Shown here piece after piece: positions 35,928 through 45,800 of a DNA stretch of 64,000 nucleotides; the first letter of the stretch is position 1; each line of letters opens with the position of its first letter. A model generated the notes under the pieces. The model made no database searches. It was not told the origin of the DNA and saw nothing but the letters and a program-made list of their open reading frames with translations. A program made the translations under genes and the position numbers. Source of the stretch: Porphyridium purpureum (Eukaryota; Rhodophyta; Bangiophyceae; Porphyridiales; Porphyridiaceae); contig VRMN01000001.1 of the NCBI GenBank assembly GCA_008690995.1, positions 5,580,001 through 5,644,000 of the forward strand, in the 5' to 3' direction.

Positions 35928-37691
35928 TCACATTCTTTCGAGAATGGAGCGCGTGCGGCCCCACAACTTCTTGCGCTTGCTGTACGTGAAAAAGCTCCAC
36001 GCCCCCAGCATAAAAGTCACAAAGTAGAACACAACAACGCCGATGAAAAAGTACTGCGAAGACGGCAGCTCTTGCCACAGCGCAGAGAACGGGAAATTCA
36101 TTCCAAAGACACCGCCGATGAGAGTGCCGAGACCGAACAATAGCGTAAACGCACTGATAATCAGGTCCACAAGTAGGAGGCGGTTCTGCACGGCGTCCAA
36201 GTGGATTCGGAACAGACCCTCCGCGTCATCGATTGAGTCAGCGAGCAAGTCGGCACGAGACGTCAAGTCGTCGATTACCTGCAGGTACGACTCGAGTAAA
36301 ATTTCCGCCTTTTCGTGATCCAGCGGGTTCCGAGTCTCAAGCGGGTGCTTTTGGATTTCGGTCAGGTACATGTTACTCATTTCCTCGTCTTCCTCCAGCA
36401 AATCAGCCAAAACTGCTTTCACGGCTTTTGCTCGGGAGATGAAACCATTAAGCTTCAACTCGAGCATTCGCAGCGCCTCAAGCTTGTCCACGCTTATCCT
36501 GGAGCCCATAATCTCGACGATTTTCTGGATGGGCGGCTCGAGCTTGACGAAATCATGCTCCAGACCCAAGCAAACGCCAATGAGGATACCCTCCAGCGCG
36601 CGGAACTCGAATGGCGTGTTAAGCTCGTCATCATCACCATACTCCAAGTCTGAGGTGGAAATGCGCATGCGAATGATATTGACCAGAGTGCTGGGGTCAC
36701 GGCCCTGGATCTCAAACACAAACATCTTGTTGTGAAAAATAATGGCGCGAACACCATTCAGGGACACCACAAGTGCCTTGTACCTCACCCACAATGCTGG
36801 CTTGCCCTTGAATGCCGGATCGACCTGTCGAATGTCGCGCGCGTGAAGCGCATTTCTTAAGAACGTAGCGCCACGTTTCTTTTTCCGTTTCTCCTGCTGC
36901 ACACCTCTCTTTCTCAAGTTCAAGTTGCTTCGGCTTATGGCCTCATCAAAGAACGCGTTCTCCATCTCTAAACTCACGACACTGTGGTCCCTGGCTACTT
37001 CGCGTAGGATGTCCGCGCGGGACACTTTGCGCACGCGGAAGTCGCCGACCTTGTCAAACTCGATGCATTCCAACACATGCAGGCGCTTTACCTGGCGCAT
37101 GTGATAATTTTCCAGTGTTGTACTGTCGAGAACTCCAGCGACACTTCTGGTCACCATACGCTTTCTTGGCGACTCGATTGCCTTTCTGTTATTGTGCTCG
37201 CCTTTTGGCTCTTTAGCCGAGCCAGACGGGGATGACGAAGTCGCGGACGTGGCGCTGTACGTCCTGCGAATTTCGTTCTTCGCATCGTGCGACAATCGAC
37301 CCACAGGAGTTCCTCCGTACTCGCTCCTCGCGTGCGCTGCACTCTGCCGCGGGATATTCACCCCAGAGGTTTGTACACCTTGATGGCCCTGACCTGAGAA
37401 CGCCGCGCCAGCATCATTCCCACGACGCGTACGCGGGTCTGTGAGTAAAGCAAGCGGGTCCATCATCATCACCGGCTGCGACCAGACGCGGCGATGTCGC
37501 GTCTTTGTCCGCTCAAGCGGTGCTGAGCTCGGGCTCGGCTTCGGGCTCGTGCTCGCGCTCGCGCTCGCGCTCGCGCGCGCCTGGCCGTCTACCGCATTCC
37601 CATGCTCTGCCGCGGGCTGCGCTGCCGGCGCTGGCAATGCTGGCGGTTGCGGCGACGAAGGTTGTGGCGGAGACCCCCAATGCCCATCCAT
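35928..37691 (-). CDS. MRS2/CorA-type magnesium channel
   Basis: This 587-residue protein has a long disordered N-terminus (Pro/Ser/Ala-rich, about 200 residues). A cytosolic alpha/beta funnel domain with long helices follows (HDFVKLEPPIQKIVEIMGS; EEDEEMSNMYLTEI). The C-terminal pair of membrane helices is LIISAFTLLFGLGTLIGG, the signature G-M-N near residue 528, and YFFIGVVVFYFVTFMLG. The G-M-N pore loop followed by a short acidic-free linker and MxxE-type helix text (M-Y-L-T-E) fit MRS2/MGT rather than bacterial CorA. It transports Mg2+ into mitochondria or the plastid. The ATG at 37691 was chosen over a GTG at 37742. Confidence 0.92.
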   Translation of the reverse strand: MDGHWGSPPQPSSPQPPALPAPAAQPAAEHGNAVDGQARASASASASTSPKPSPSSAPLERTKTRHRRVWSQPVMMMDPLALLTDPRTRRGNDAGAAFSGQGHQGVQTSGVNIPRQSAAHARSEYGGTPVGRLSHDAKNEIRRTYSATSATSSSPSGSAKEPKGEHNNRKAIESPRKRMVTRSVAGVLDSTTLENYHMRQVKRLHVLECIEFDKVGDFRVRKVSRADILREVARDHSVVSLEMENAFFDEAISRSNLNLRKRGVQQEKRKKKRGATFLRNALHARDIRQVDPAFKGKPALWVRYKALVVSLNGVRAIIFHNKMFVFEIQGRDPSTLVNIIRMRISTSDLEYGDDDELNTPFEFRALEGILIGVCLGLEHDFVKLEPPIQKIVEIMGSRISVDKLEALRMLELKLNGFISRAKAVKAVLADLLEEDEEMSNMYLTEIQKHPLETRNPLDHEKAEILLESYLQVIDDLTSRADLLADSIDDAEGLFRIHLDAVQNRLLLVDLIISAFTLLFGLGTLIGGVFGMNFPFSALWQELPSSQYFFIGVVVFYFVTFMLGAWSFFTYSKRKKLWGRTRSILERM

Positions 37692-37833
37692 GCTCGCTGT
37701 AATATCCAGCAGCTGCAGCCATTTCCGGCTGCTCTTGCACACGTTGCCAAAACGTGCCGAAGTCTAGCATGACCCATTTGAGTGGGAGGTGGTTTATTAG
37801 TGGGGTGTTAAGTACGTGTGGGTTGCGCGCATT

Positions 37834-39495
37834 TCAAAACGGAAGACACGAGCACGCGCTGGACTGCAAGGCGTCACGTAAGCGCCGCAGCTTGACGGGA
37901 AGGTCACTGAAATGTTCCTCCACGGCGGCCTTTTCTGCATCGGAAAGACTTTCCAGGCGCTCGATGGACACGCGCGGAGCCTCTTTCCAGAGCGGGATCC
38001 ACTTTCGCGAGGAGCCATTGGCACGCGGCGAGTCTGACATCGCGGTATTGCCAAGCGGACTGTGCGCGGAGGGTACCAGGACACTGCTCATGCCTCTCAA
38101 CCCCGCGGTATCTGTGTCAGTAGAGAATCCCGTCCCATCCGGGGTGACCGAATCGTTCGCTTCAATCTTGAGCGCATGAACGCTCGTCGCGGCCAGGAAT
38201 GCGCCGTACACTTTCCACAGCTCTTCCACCTGCCCAGTTCTGAGCGATGACACACCTGCGAGCTCCTCTTCTAGCACTGGGACATACACGCGCACAAATG
38301 GTAACAGGATCGACTCGAATACATGCCGCCCGAACACCGACAGACCCACCACGGCGCCGTACTGGGACGTGAGTGGTTTTGAGCTGTCCTGCAGCGCAGA
38401 GCTTAGTGTTTTGGTGATGTGGGACTGGATGTTCGTGTATGTCACGCCAAACTTTGTGCAAATATTCAACAGAATATCGGCCGCGCAGTCGCGCAGCTCC
38501 CAATGGTTCTCAGATTTCGTCGCAGAAAGACGCTTCCCAACCAGGCAAGTCATGATGGACGGTAGCAGTCGATGCAAGTACTTGTCTATTTGGTAAAAAT
38601 AGGGATTCTTCAGAATCGCCCGGACCAGTTGCATGCATGAAAAAAGTCGCGCGAGGTCAAACGTGTGTGTCTTGGACATGTGTTTGAGCTGCTGTTCTAC
38701 GTATTGCACGAGGTATGGCAGCAGCGCCTGGAGTCCCGGCTCTTCTGAAACGCTGGCAAATGCAGCGTCCCGTAGATCAGCGTGAGTTCCATGAATGGCT
38801 TCGGTGAGACTTGCCAAGTAGATTGAGAGCTCTTTGCTCAACGCGTGCTTCTTCACGGCCTTGATTTCGGCGTCATGCCCGGACCCTGAATGACCCGTAG
38901 ACAATGCCTTTGGCACCTCGAACCCCGCAGAAGCCCCCTCGACGCGCTGTTTCTTGGGCATGTGCGCATGACTGCCGTTTGTCATCTTGTTGGTACGGTC
39001 ATGATTCCCGTGTGGCGACGGCACCGCATTCTCAGGGATCAGAGGCTGAGTGCCTTCTACGGCGAGCCAGTGCATGCTCAACGTAGCTGCGTTGGGAAGC
39101 GGCGGTAAGTCGGCCTGAACCAGGTCGGCAATCAGCAGCTCCTTATCCCGCACGTAAAACAGGCCCGGCGACGCGTGCACCGAGGCAAACTCTACGGGAT
39201 CTGTGTTCGAGATGGCGTACACGGGCGGGATGTTGAGCTGGCGGAGGCCGGCCTGCACGTCGCCCGCGGTGAGGGAGCCGCGTTTCGAGTGGCGCATGAA
39301 TTTCATCGATTCCTGCACGACCTCGCGCACGCGGTACTCTGCGTCGGCGGCGACGAGCTGGCACACGGGCTCCGGCAGCGAGCCGGGCGCCACGCCGAGC
39401 ACCGCCTGCGCGATCACGTCGACAGACTCGCTCCGAATCCGCGGGACCTCGAGCTTGTCCCTGGGCCCCGCTCCCGCGCCATCCCCACCATCCAT
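37834..39495 (-). CDS. TAF6: TAF6, TFIID/SAGA histone-fold subunit
   Basis: This 553-residue protein has an N-terminal histone fold: VPRIRSESVDVIAQAVLGV, then QLVAADAEYRVREVVQESMKF, and RHSKRGSLTAGDVQAGL. The TAF6-specific linker follows (NIPPVYAISNTDPVEFASV). A HEAT-repeat domain covers residues 250-450: DLARLFSCMQLVRAILKNPYF, HRLLPSIMTCLVGKRL, WELRDCAADILLNICTKFG and SQYGAVVGLSVFG. TAF6 pairs with TAF9 in TFIID and SAGA. The ATG at 39495 precedes the histone fold. Together with the SPT7-like and INO80 genes, three transcription/chromatin components lie within 30 kb. Confidence 0.94.
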   Translation of the reverse strand: MDGGDGAGAGPRDKLEVPRIRSESVDVIAQAVLGVAPGSLPEPVCQLVAADAEYRVREVVQESMKFMRHSKRGSLTAGDVQAGLRQLNIPPVYAISNTDPVEFASVHASPGLFYVRDKELLIADLVQADLPPLPNAATLSMHWLAVEGTQPLIPENAVPSPHGNHDRTNKMTNGSHAHMPKKQRVEGASAGFEVPKALSTGHSGSGHDAEIKAVKKHALSKELSIYLASLTEAIHGTHADLRDAAFASVSEEPGLQALLPYLVQYVEQQLKHMSKTHTFDLARLFSCMQLVRAILKNPYFYQIDKYLHRLLPSIMTCLVGKRLSATKSENHWELRDCAADILLNICTKFGVTYTNIQSHITKTLSSALQDSSKPLTSQYGAVVGLSVFGRHVFESILLPFVRVYVPVLEEELAGVSSLRTGQVEELWKVYGAFLAATSVHALKIEANDSVTPDGTGFSTDTDTAGLRGMSSVLVPSAHSPLGNTAMSDSPRANGSSRKWIPLWKEAPRVSIERLESLSDAEKAAVEEHFSDLPVKLRRLRDALQSSACSCLPF

Positions 39496-39983
39496 CCGCG
39501 CATCCAACCCGCCGCCGCTGGCGCATTCACCAGCCAGCCCGCCCACCCTCGCGCTCGCCACACGCGCAGCCGCTGCGCCGCGCGCGCACGCGCCGAACAC
39601 GCGTCCGTCCGTCCGTGTGTCACACCGGCGCCCCGCTATCACAAAACAGCCCCGATTTGCTATAATGAAGGTACTGTGAGTACAGTTGCAACCACGCAAG
39701 CGCGGTTCTGGTCGAATTTAGCGCCGGTGGACGCGGTGGGTGCGAGACTTGCGGTGCTCAGTGCCGACGCGCAGCGCGCTTCTTCGACGGCTCGGCGGTG
39801 CGCGGCGGTCGAGGACTTTTCGTGTCTCCGGCATCGCACATCGAGCTCGCTGTTACTCGCTCCCGCGCGCGCTCCCCCTTCTCGCGGTAGCCGCAGTGTG
39901 CGTCGATTGAGTCATTCGTAGCTTGTTTGCGCGGCCTTGGGTGGTGGCGAAGCTGTCGTGGACCAGAAGCAGCAGATTGGGTG
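39496..39983. promoter_or_regulatory. Divergent promoter TAF6 / diaminopimelate decarboxylase
   Basis: This 488-bp gap has GTACAGT at 39680-39686, preceded by GTACTGT at 39671-39677, a paired arrangement 9 bp apart. TATAATG at 39661-39667 lies just upstream on the plus strand. Otherwise GC-rich. No gene recognised. Confidence 0.42.
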
Positions 39984-41432
39984 ATGATGCAGGCGTATGT
40001 GGCGAGCTCGAGCGTGCACGTGCATGCGCAAAGTCTCCGCGGCGAGCGCGCGTGGCTGTGTGGAACGCGTGTCCAAGGAGCGCGCGGAGGCGCGTATGCG
40101 CGTAGGGGCGCGGTGGCGGCTCTCACGATGACGGCGACAGCGCCCGTGAGCCAACAGCAGTATGCGTTGCGCTTCCTGGATGCTGAGACAGCGCTGCAAG
40201 TCCAGCAAAAGGTGGGAACGCCGTGCTACGTTTATGACATGAAGTCGCTGCGCGCGCAGGCTGAAGCCATGCTCAAGTTTCCGAACGCTTTTGGGCTCAC
40301 CGTGCGTTACGCCATGAAGGCCGCGCCCAATGTGGCGGTTCTGCAGCTGTTCAAAAAGATGGGGCTGCATATTGACGCCTCATCAGGCTACGAGATTCGA
40401 CGCGCGCTGAATGCCGGCTTTGAGCCGCACAAAATTTACATGTCGACCCAGGAGCTGCCGGCGGACTTCAAGGAGTTCTTGGACATGGGCGTAGGCATCA
40501 ATGCGTGCAGTTTGTCGCAACTGGAGCGAATTGGCAAGGCATGCCCGGGCGCCAGGGTGGGACTACGCTTCAACCCGGGCCGCGGCTCGGGCGGCACCGG
40601 CAAGACTAACGTAGGCGGTCCGGATTCTTCGTTTGGAATCTGGCACGAACTGATTCCGCACGTTCAGCAAATCGTGGAAAAGTACGGTCTGAACGTGGAG
40701 AAAATTCATACCCACATCGGGTCGGGATCGGACCCTGTGGTGTGGCAGGAAGTCTCAAACGCGAGTCTGGGCATCGCAGCACAGTTTCCGTCAGCCACCA
40801 TTCTGAATCTCGGCGGAGGATACAAGGTGGCACGCACACCAACCGAGAAGGGCACGGACATCCAGCAGTGCGGCGAACCGGTCAAGCAGGCGTTTGAGAA
40901 GTTTGCGAGCGACCACGGCCGCCAGCTCAAGCTCGAGGTTGAGCCGGGAACGTTCTTGGTGGCCAACTGCTGCTCATTGGTATGCACGGCGCAGGACGTG
41001 GTCTCGACCGGCGCGTCAGGCCACGAGTTTATCAAGCTCGATGCCGGAATGACCGAGGTGCTGCGGCCGAGCCTGTACGGCGCGGTGCACCCAGTGGTGG
41101 TGGTGCCCAGGGGACGCACCGAGTCCGAGTCGCAAAAGTACGTCGTTGTGGGCCATTGCTGCGAGAGCGGCGATCTGATCACGTGCGCGCCTGGTGAGCC
41201 AGAGACTCTCATGGCCGTGTCGCTCCCCAAGACCGTCATTGGCGACGCCGTTGTGGTGGAAGGAGTGGGAGCGTACTGCGCGGGCATGAGCACGAAGAAT
41301 TACAACTCGTTCCCGGAGGCGGCGGAGGTGATGCTCGACCTCAGCGGCAAGATCCATGTGGTCAGGAACAGACAGCCCGCCGAGCAGATCTGGCAGAACG
41401 AAAAGGCGCTGGACGACGCGCTCCTCTCGTAA
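39984..41432 (+). CDS. lysA: Diaminopimelate decarboxylase, plastid-type
   Basis: This fold-type III PLP enzyme makes lysine from meso-diaminopimelate, the last step of plastid lysine synthesis. The transit peptide of about 70 residues begins [10 protein letters not shown]. The catalytic domain shows [21 protein letters not shown] (PLP Lys near residue 110), [37 protein letters not shown]-x-H-I-G-S-G-S-D, NLGGGYKV (PLP phosphate loop) and [10 protein letters not shown]. The second active-site motif usually reading C-E-S-x-D is present as CCESGDLIT. PEGYMSxE-like gaps make it a distinct LysA subclass. ATG 39984 is preferred to an upstream TTG. Confidence 0.9.
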   Translation: MMQAYVASSSVHVHAQSLRGERAWLCGTRVQGARGGAYARRGAVAALTMTATAPVSQQQYALRFLDAETALQVQQKVGTPCYVYDMKSLRAQAEAMLKFPNAFGLTVRYAMKAAPNVAVLQLFKKMGLHIDASSGYEIRRALNAGFEPHKIYMSTQELPADFKEFLDMGVGINACSLSQLERIGKACPGARVGLRFNPGRGSGGTGKTNVGGPDSSFGIWHELIPHVQQIVEKYGLNVEKIHTHIGSGSDPVVWQEVSNASLGIAAQFPSATILNLGGGYKVARTPTEKGTDIQQCGEPVKQAFEKFASDHGRQLKLEVEPGTFLVANCCSLVCTAQDVVSTGASGHEFIKLDAGMTEVLRPSLYGAVHPVVVVPRGRTESESQKYVVVGHCCESGDLITCAPGEPETLMAVSLPKTVIGDAVVVEGVGAYCAGMSTKNYNSFPEAAEVMLDLSGKIHVVRNRQPAEQIWQNEKALDDALLS

Positions 41433-41641
41433 TACGGAGCCGCACATTGCCGGCGCAGGTGTGCTCCATGTCGTCAAAGCGCGCGTTTGTCAGCTTCCAT
41501 GCGCCCGTTCCTAGTAAATCGACCTCGTGATGTGATATTTTTGCAGTTGGGTTACGACCGCGCCCGTAGGACTAAGAGCTGGGAACAGCGTGTAGTTGAA
41601 AGGGGGGAACAGAGTGGTGCGCAGGAGCAGTTTAGCACGCC

Positions 41642-42103
41642 ATGCAAGGACTTGTGGGTCTCAGGAGGCTTTGCGCGGCGTCGGCCCGCGGGAATGTTGC
41701 GGTACGCGCTCTGCATGTATCGGCGATGCGGTTGACCCCGCGAGACAAGCTGATCTTGCAGGACATGGAATTCTACGGGTTCCACGGCTGCATTGACGCC
41801 GAGGCGGAGCTCGGCCAGCGATTCAAGGTGAGCGTGGAGATGGGCACCAACCTGGAGCTCGCAGGCAAGAGCGACAATCCGAGCGACACGATCGGGTACG
41901 ACCAGGTGATGGACGAGGTGCGGGAGGTCGTGCAGGGCACGCGCAGGAAGCTGGTCGAGACAGTCGCGGAGGATATTGCCGAGACGCTGCTCGAAAAGTA
42001 CCATCGCGCCGCAAACGTGCGCGTCAAGGTCATCAAGCCAAATGCACCAGTTGCCGGTATCCACGGCGGGCTCGGCTGCGAAATCTACCGAACGCGCTCC
42101 TGA
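41642..42103 (+). CDS. folB: Dihydroneopterin aldolase (folate synthesis)
   Basis: This 153-residue T-fold enzyme contains DKLILQDMEFYGFHGCIDAE (substrate loop with FYGFHG), LGQRFKVSVEM, IGYDQVMDEV, VETVAEDIAETLL (catalytic Glu/Lys region) and VKVIKPNAPVAGIHGG. It converts dihydroneopterin to hydroxymethyl-dihydropterin. The leader of about 30 residues (MQGLVGLRRLCAASARGNVA) is Arg-rich with few acids and fits a mitochondrial presequence, where folate synthesis occurs in plants. Confidence 0.93.
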   Translation: MQGLVGLRRLCAASARGNVAVRALHVSAMRLTPRDKLILQDMEFYGFHGCIDAEAELGQRFKVSVEMGTNLELAGKSDNPSDTIGYDQVMDEVREVVQGTRRKLVETVAEDIAETLLEKYHRAANVRVKVIKPNAPVAGIHGGLGCEIYRTRS

Positions 42104-42841
42104 GCCGAGCACGAACGCAGACGGTGGCAAACTAAGAATTCCAGAGCAAAAACGTTCAAGAGAAAAGCGCGAGATCGCAAGCCTTTGGTGCCAACACGTA
42201 TCGCTTCAGCACGCAGCTGCATCGACTGAAGGTACTCGCACCAAGATGCCCACATCGTGCAGTTGACACGAGCCATCCACAGACCAGCCCACGCACAGTC
42301 ATTTCCTCGAGCGGCCGAAGACGTGGCCGTTCCGCGGAAGCGCCTCCTCCACCACGTGCAGCAGTCTCACATCGAGCCCATCCCACCCGCACGCAGGGCC
42401 CACAAGGCGAGCGCGGCGCGAATTCCGGACACCCGCGCAGTGTGCGTCGAGTGCACCAAGTCCGAGAGACGCACCCTGTCGCTCGGTCTGCCAAACCTGA
42501 TTGACTGCGCCGCGCGCCTCGTTTGAAATTGTCTGGCCCGTCGTGTCGGAATCGGCTTGTGATCCGGCGTTGAACGCGCGAGGGGCTGACGCGACGCCGC
42601 TCGCTCGTGTGACGGCGCGGGCGAGGTTACACGTTGCGGTTAAAGGTTGAGTCGTGTCGTTGTCCGGGAAGGCGCGGCGTCTGGAGGAAGGAGAGGGGGA
42701 AATCGAGGAAGGGACACACATAGGGGACGCGTCTATATAAGGGGAGTGAACGCGAGCAAGGAAAATTGACGTCGCTGGTTAGGACGCGCCCGTCGAGGTC
42801 TGCGTGTGGTTGACGTGAGCGCTCCTGGGCTCTGTCGGGGC
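42104..42841 (+). promoter_or_regulatory. Gap upstream of INO80 with TATA box
   Basis: This 738-bp gap separates tandem plus-strand genes. TATATAA at 42734-42740 lies about 100 bp before the INO80 ATG and looks like a TATA box. No GTACAGT word. ORFs on both strands between 42156 and 42721 are open, but none has a recognisable domain. Confidence 0.4.
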
Positions 42842-45800
42842 ATGGGGACGGACGCACAGGAGCATCGAGCCAATGGCAAAAGTGATGGCGCCAAGCCCGT
42901 GGCTTATGCGCAGGAGACGGGTGCCATTGCCGCGGCTGCGCAGCGAGACGGTCACGTTGCTCGCGTAGGAACCAAGGGTGTTGCCGGGGAGTCTGGGAGA
43001 AGACACGGGCTCGACCATGACCGAGACCGGACGCATGGACAAGATCCTGGTGATGCAGATGAACCGGCAGAATCAGCATCTCCGCACTCACAGTCGTCCA
43101 ACGCGTCGTCACCCAGCGACAGACACACACGACCGCTCAAGAAGATGTGTCTCGAGAAATCGGCCCCGTCGCGTGCACAGAGAGAAGATGCGGAGCGCGA
43201 TGAGCATACGCATGACCCGAGCAAAGATGCCTCGGCGAATGGAGTAGACTCTGAATCAATAGTGCTGGACACTAGCAGCGAGCAGGAGGAGCAGGACTCA
43301 TGCTCCGCGCCAGAACCAGATTCACGGCTGCCGCCAGCATCGTACGAATTTGACGCCGCACCAGCACCACCCTTGAAAGTTAGTGGCATTGCGCTGATGT
43401 ACACTCAGCCGCTCTCGCGCGTTCGCGCTTTGGTGCGTACGCAGTATGCCCCGACGCTCTGGAGCCGCGCGCTGCCCATCGCGATTGTGCAGGACGATGA
43501 TCCGTTAGACGAGGAACACATTACGTTGCGTGGAGTCAAAATGGTGGTGCCTGGCTTATTTGAAGACGACGAGCGGTATCAGAATATCGAAAAGGAGATT
43601 GAGCGCGCCGAAGTGCGAAATCGCGGGGCGACAAAGCGCCTTTCCAAGTACAAGACGATTGGTGGCGAGCTCGGCTCCATCTCAGTGCGCAAGCGTCCTG
43701 GACATCGCGGCCATCGGAGATTTGACAGCAATCCTGTGGAGTACGGTCCGAGCAAGTCGGGCCGCTATGACGCTGAAGATGCTCACGGAGGATTTGCGAA
43801 AACGGCTTCTGCGAGCAAGCATAAGCATGACTCGCTGCACGTCAGTTCTGGCAAACTGTCAAAACGCCCAAAGAAACCTGTGTCGCGTCTGGTTGAGAGC
43901 TCGCTCTTGACCTCGAAATCATCTGGCCACAAATTCAAGCGGGGCGCTGGTTCATCATCCGCTGCAACCTCGGCGGCAAAAGCGGCGGCCGCGGCGGCCG
44001 CAGCTGCGGCAAGTGTCGCGGCAGCGGCTGTAGCGGACAGCGAAAAACTGATGGCGGCAGCTAAAGAAGAAAAAAGGGACGCCGAAGACGCTGGGGCCGG
44101 AGCGGGCACACTGAAAAAGAGTACCAGGCGCTCTGGTGGCAATTCGAAATTAGAGCGGGCTGCGGCTGCGGCAGCAGCAAGGGCTGCTGCCGCTGAAGCA
44201 GCCGCGATTGCGGCGGCGCAGAAAGCTGCCGAGGCAGCGGAGAAGGCGGCGGAAAGGGAAGAGGCCAAACAAAGGCGTGACGCCGAGAAAAGGCTCAAGG
44301 CAATGTGGAAACAAATTGTACGCTTTGAGATGCCGAAAGTGCAGCGCTTGCGCGCAGGCCAAAATGGCCTCATGTTTCGTACCGTGCGAAGTCGCTCGTT
44401 GCACGCGTCACGTGAGGCGCGCAAGAATGCCGTGACGACAGTGCGCGTGGCGGATCAGGCCGCGGCGCGCTCGAAGAAATTGCTCAAGGATGTTGCCAAC
44501 TTCTGGAAGCGCGAAGATAAGGAGCGGACTGAGAAGAAACGCCGTGAGCTTGCTGAGCTGGAGAATGTGCGACGCAAGGAAGAAGAGGAGCGCGAGGCGC
44601 AAAGGCAGAAGAACAAGCTGCGATTTTTGCTTGGTCAGAGTGAGGCGTTTTCGAGCTTCTTGGCAAAGAAGAACGAGGCCACGATTGCTGCGATTGGAAG
44701 CAGCGCGGTAGAAAAGGCGGCGCAGGTGCGTGCAGGCGTCACAGGTGACGAAGATGATGAAGAGCTACAGAGAAAAGCAGAGGAAGGAGCTGCAGCTCTT
44801 GTTGCTCAGCACAAGGCCCGCTTAGAAGAGTTTGATGCGATTTCGCGACAAAAGCGGCTGGCAAGCGAGACGGCCAAGGGCAACCTGCTCGCCGTTACGG
44901 GAACGGGAGCGGAGCGACCAGCAACGGAAGCGGAAGCGGACGCAGCGGCGGGCGTCACGCACAATGGCGTCTCGGCCGTGGGAGGCAAAGCGTGCGATTT
45001 GAGTGCCACTGGCGAAGACGCCCGCGCGATTCTGGATAAAGCGCAAGAGGGCATCAAGCAACCGACGCGCTTGATCGCAAAGATGAAGAGCTACCAGTTG
45101 AAAGGACTTGCGTGGTTGGTCTCCCTGTACGACCAAGGTATCAACGGGATTCTGGCCGACGAAATGGGCTTGGGCAAGACGATACAGACCATTTCGTTCC
45201 TTGCGTATCTGACTGAGACAGAGAACAACTGGGGGCCCTTCCTGGTCGTGACGCCAAAGGCGACCCTGCACAATTGGCAGCAGGAGCTGGCCAAGTTTTG
45301 CCCAGATTTGAAATGCCTTCCGTACTGGGGCAACAAGAATGACCGATTGGAGTTACGCAAAGTGTGGAGCGCAAAGCGAATGTACCGGCAAGACTCGGAA
45401 TTTCACGTTTGCGTAACAAGCTATGAGATTCTGGTCGTGGATGAGAAGCACTTTTCCCGGGTCAAGTGGCAGTATTTGGTCCTGGACGAAGCGCAGGCGA
45501 TCAAGAACAGCAGCTCGCAGCGTTGGAAGTCACTGCTTTCCTTTCCGTGTCGCAACAGGCTGCTGCTCACGGGAACTCCGCTTCAGAACAAGCTTTCTGA
45601 GTTGTGGTCGTTGCTGCACTTCATCATGCCGACGATTTTTGATTCGCAGACCGAGTTTGCAGACTGGTTTGCCAAAGACATTGAAGGGCACGCGGCGCAG
45701 AGTGCCGGAGCGCGTTTGGACGCGACGACAATTGCTAGGTTGCGCACGCTCCTTGATCCATTCATGCTGCGACGCGTGAAAAAGGACGTCGAGAATGAAA

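Noticed and set aside
42156-42721. Possible gene upstream of INO80 on the minus strand
   Set aside because: Several frames are open but none extends with a recognisable family pattern; overlapping frames look equally plausible.
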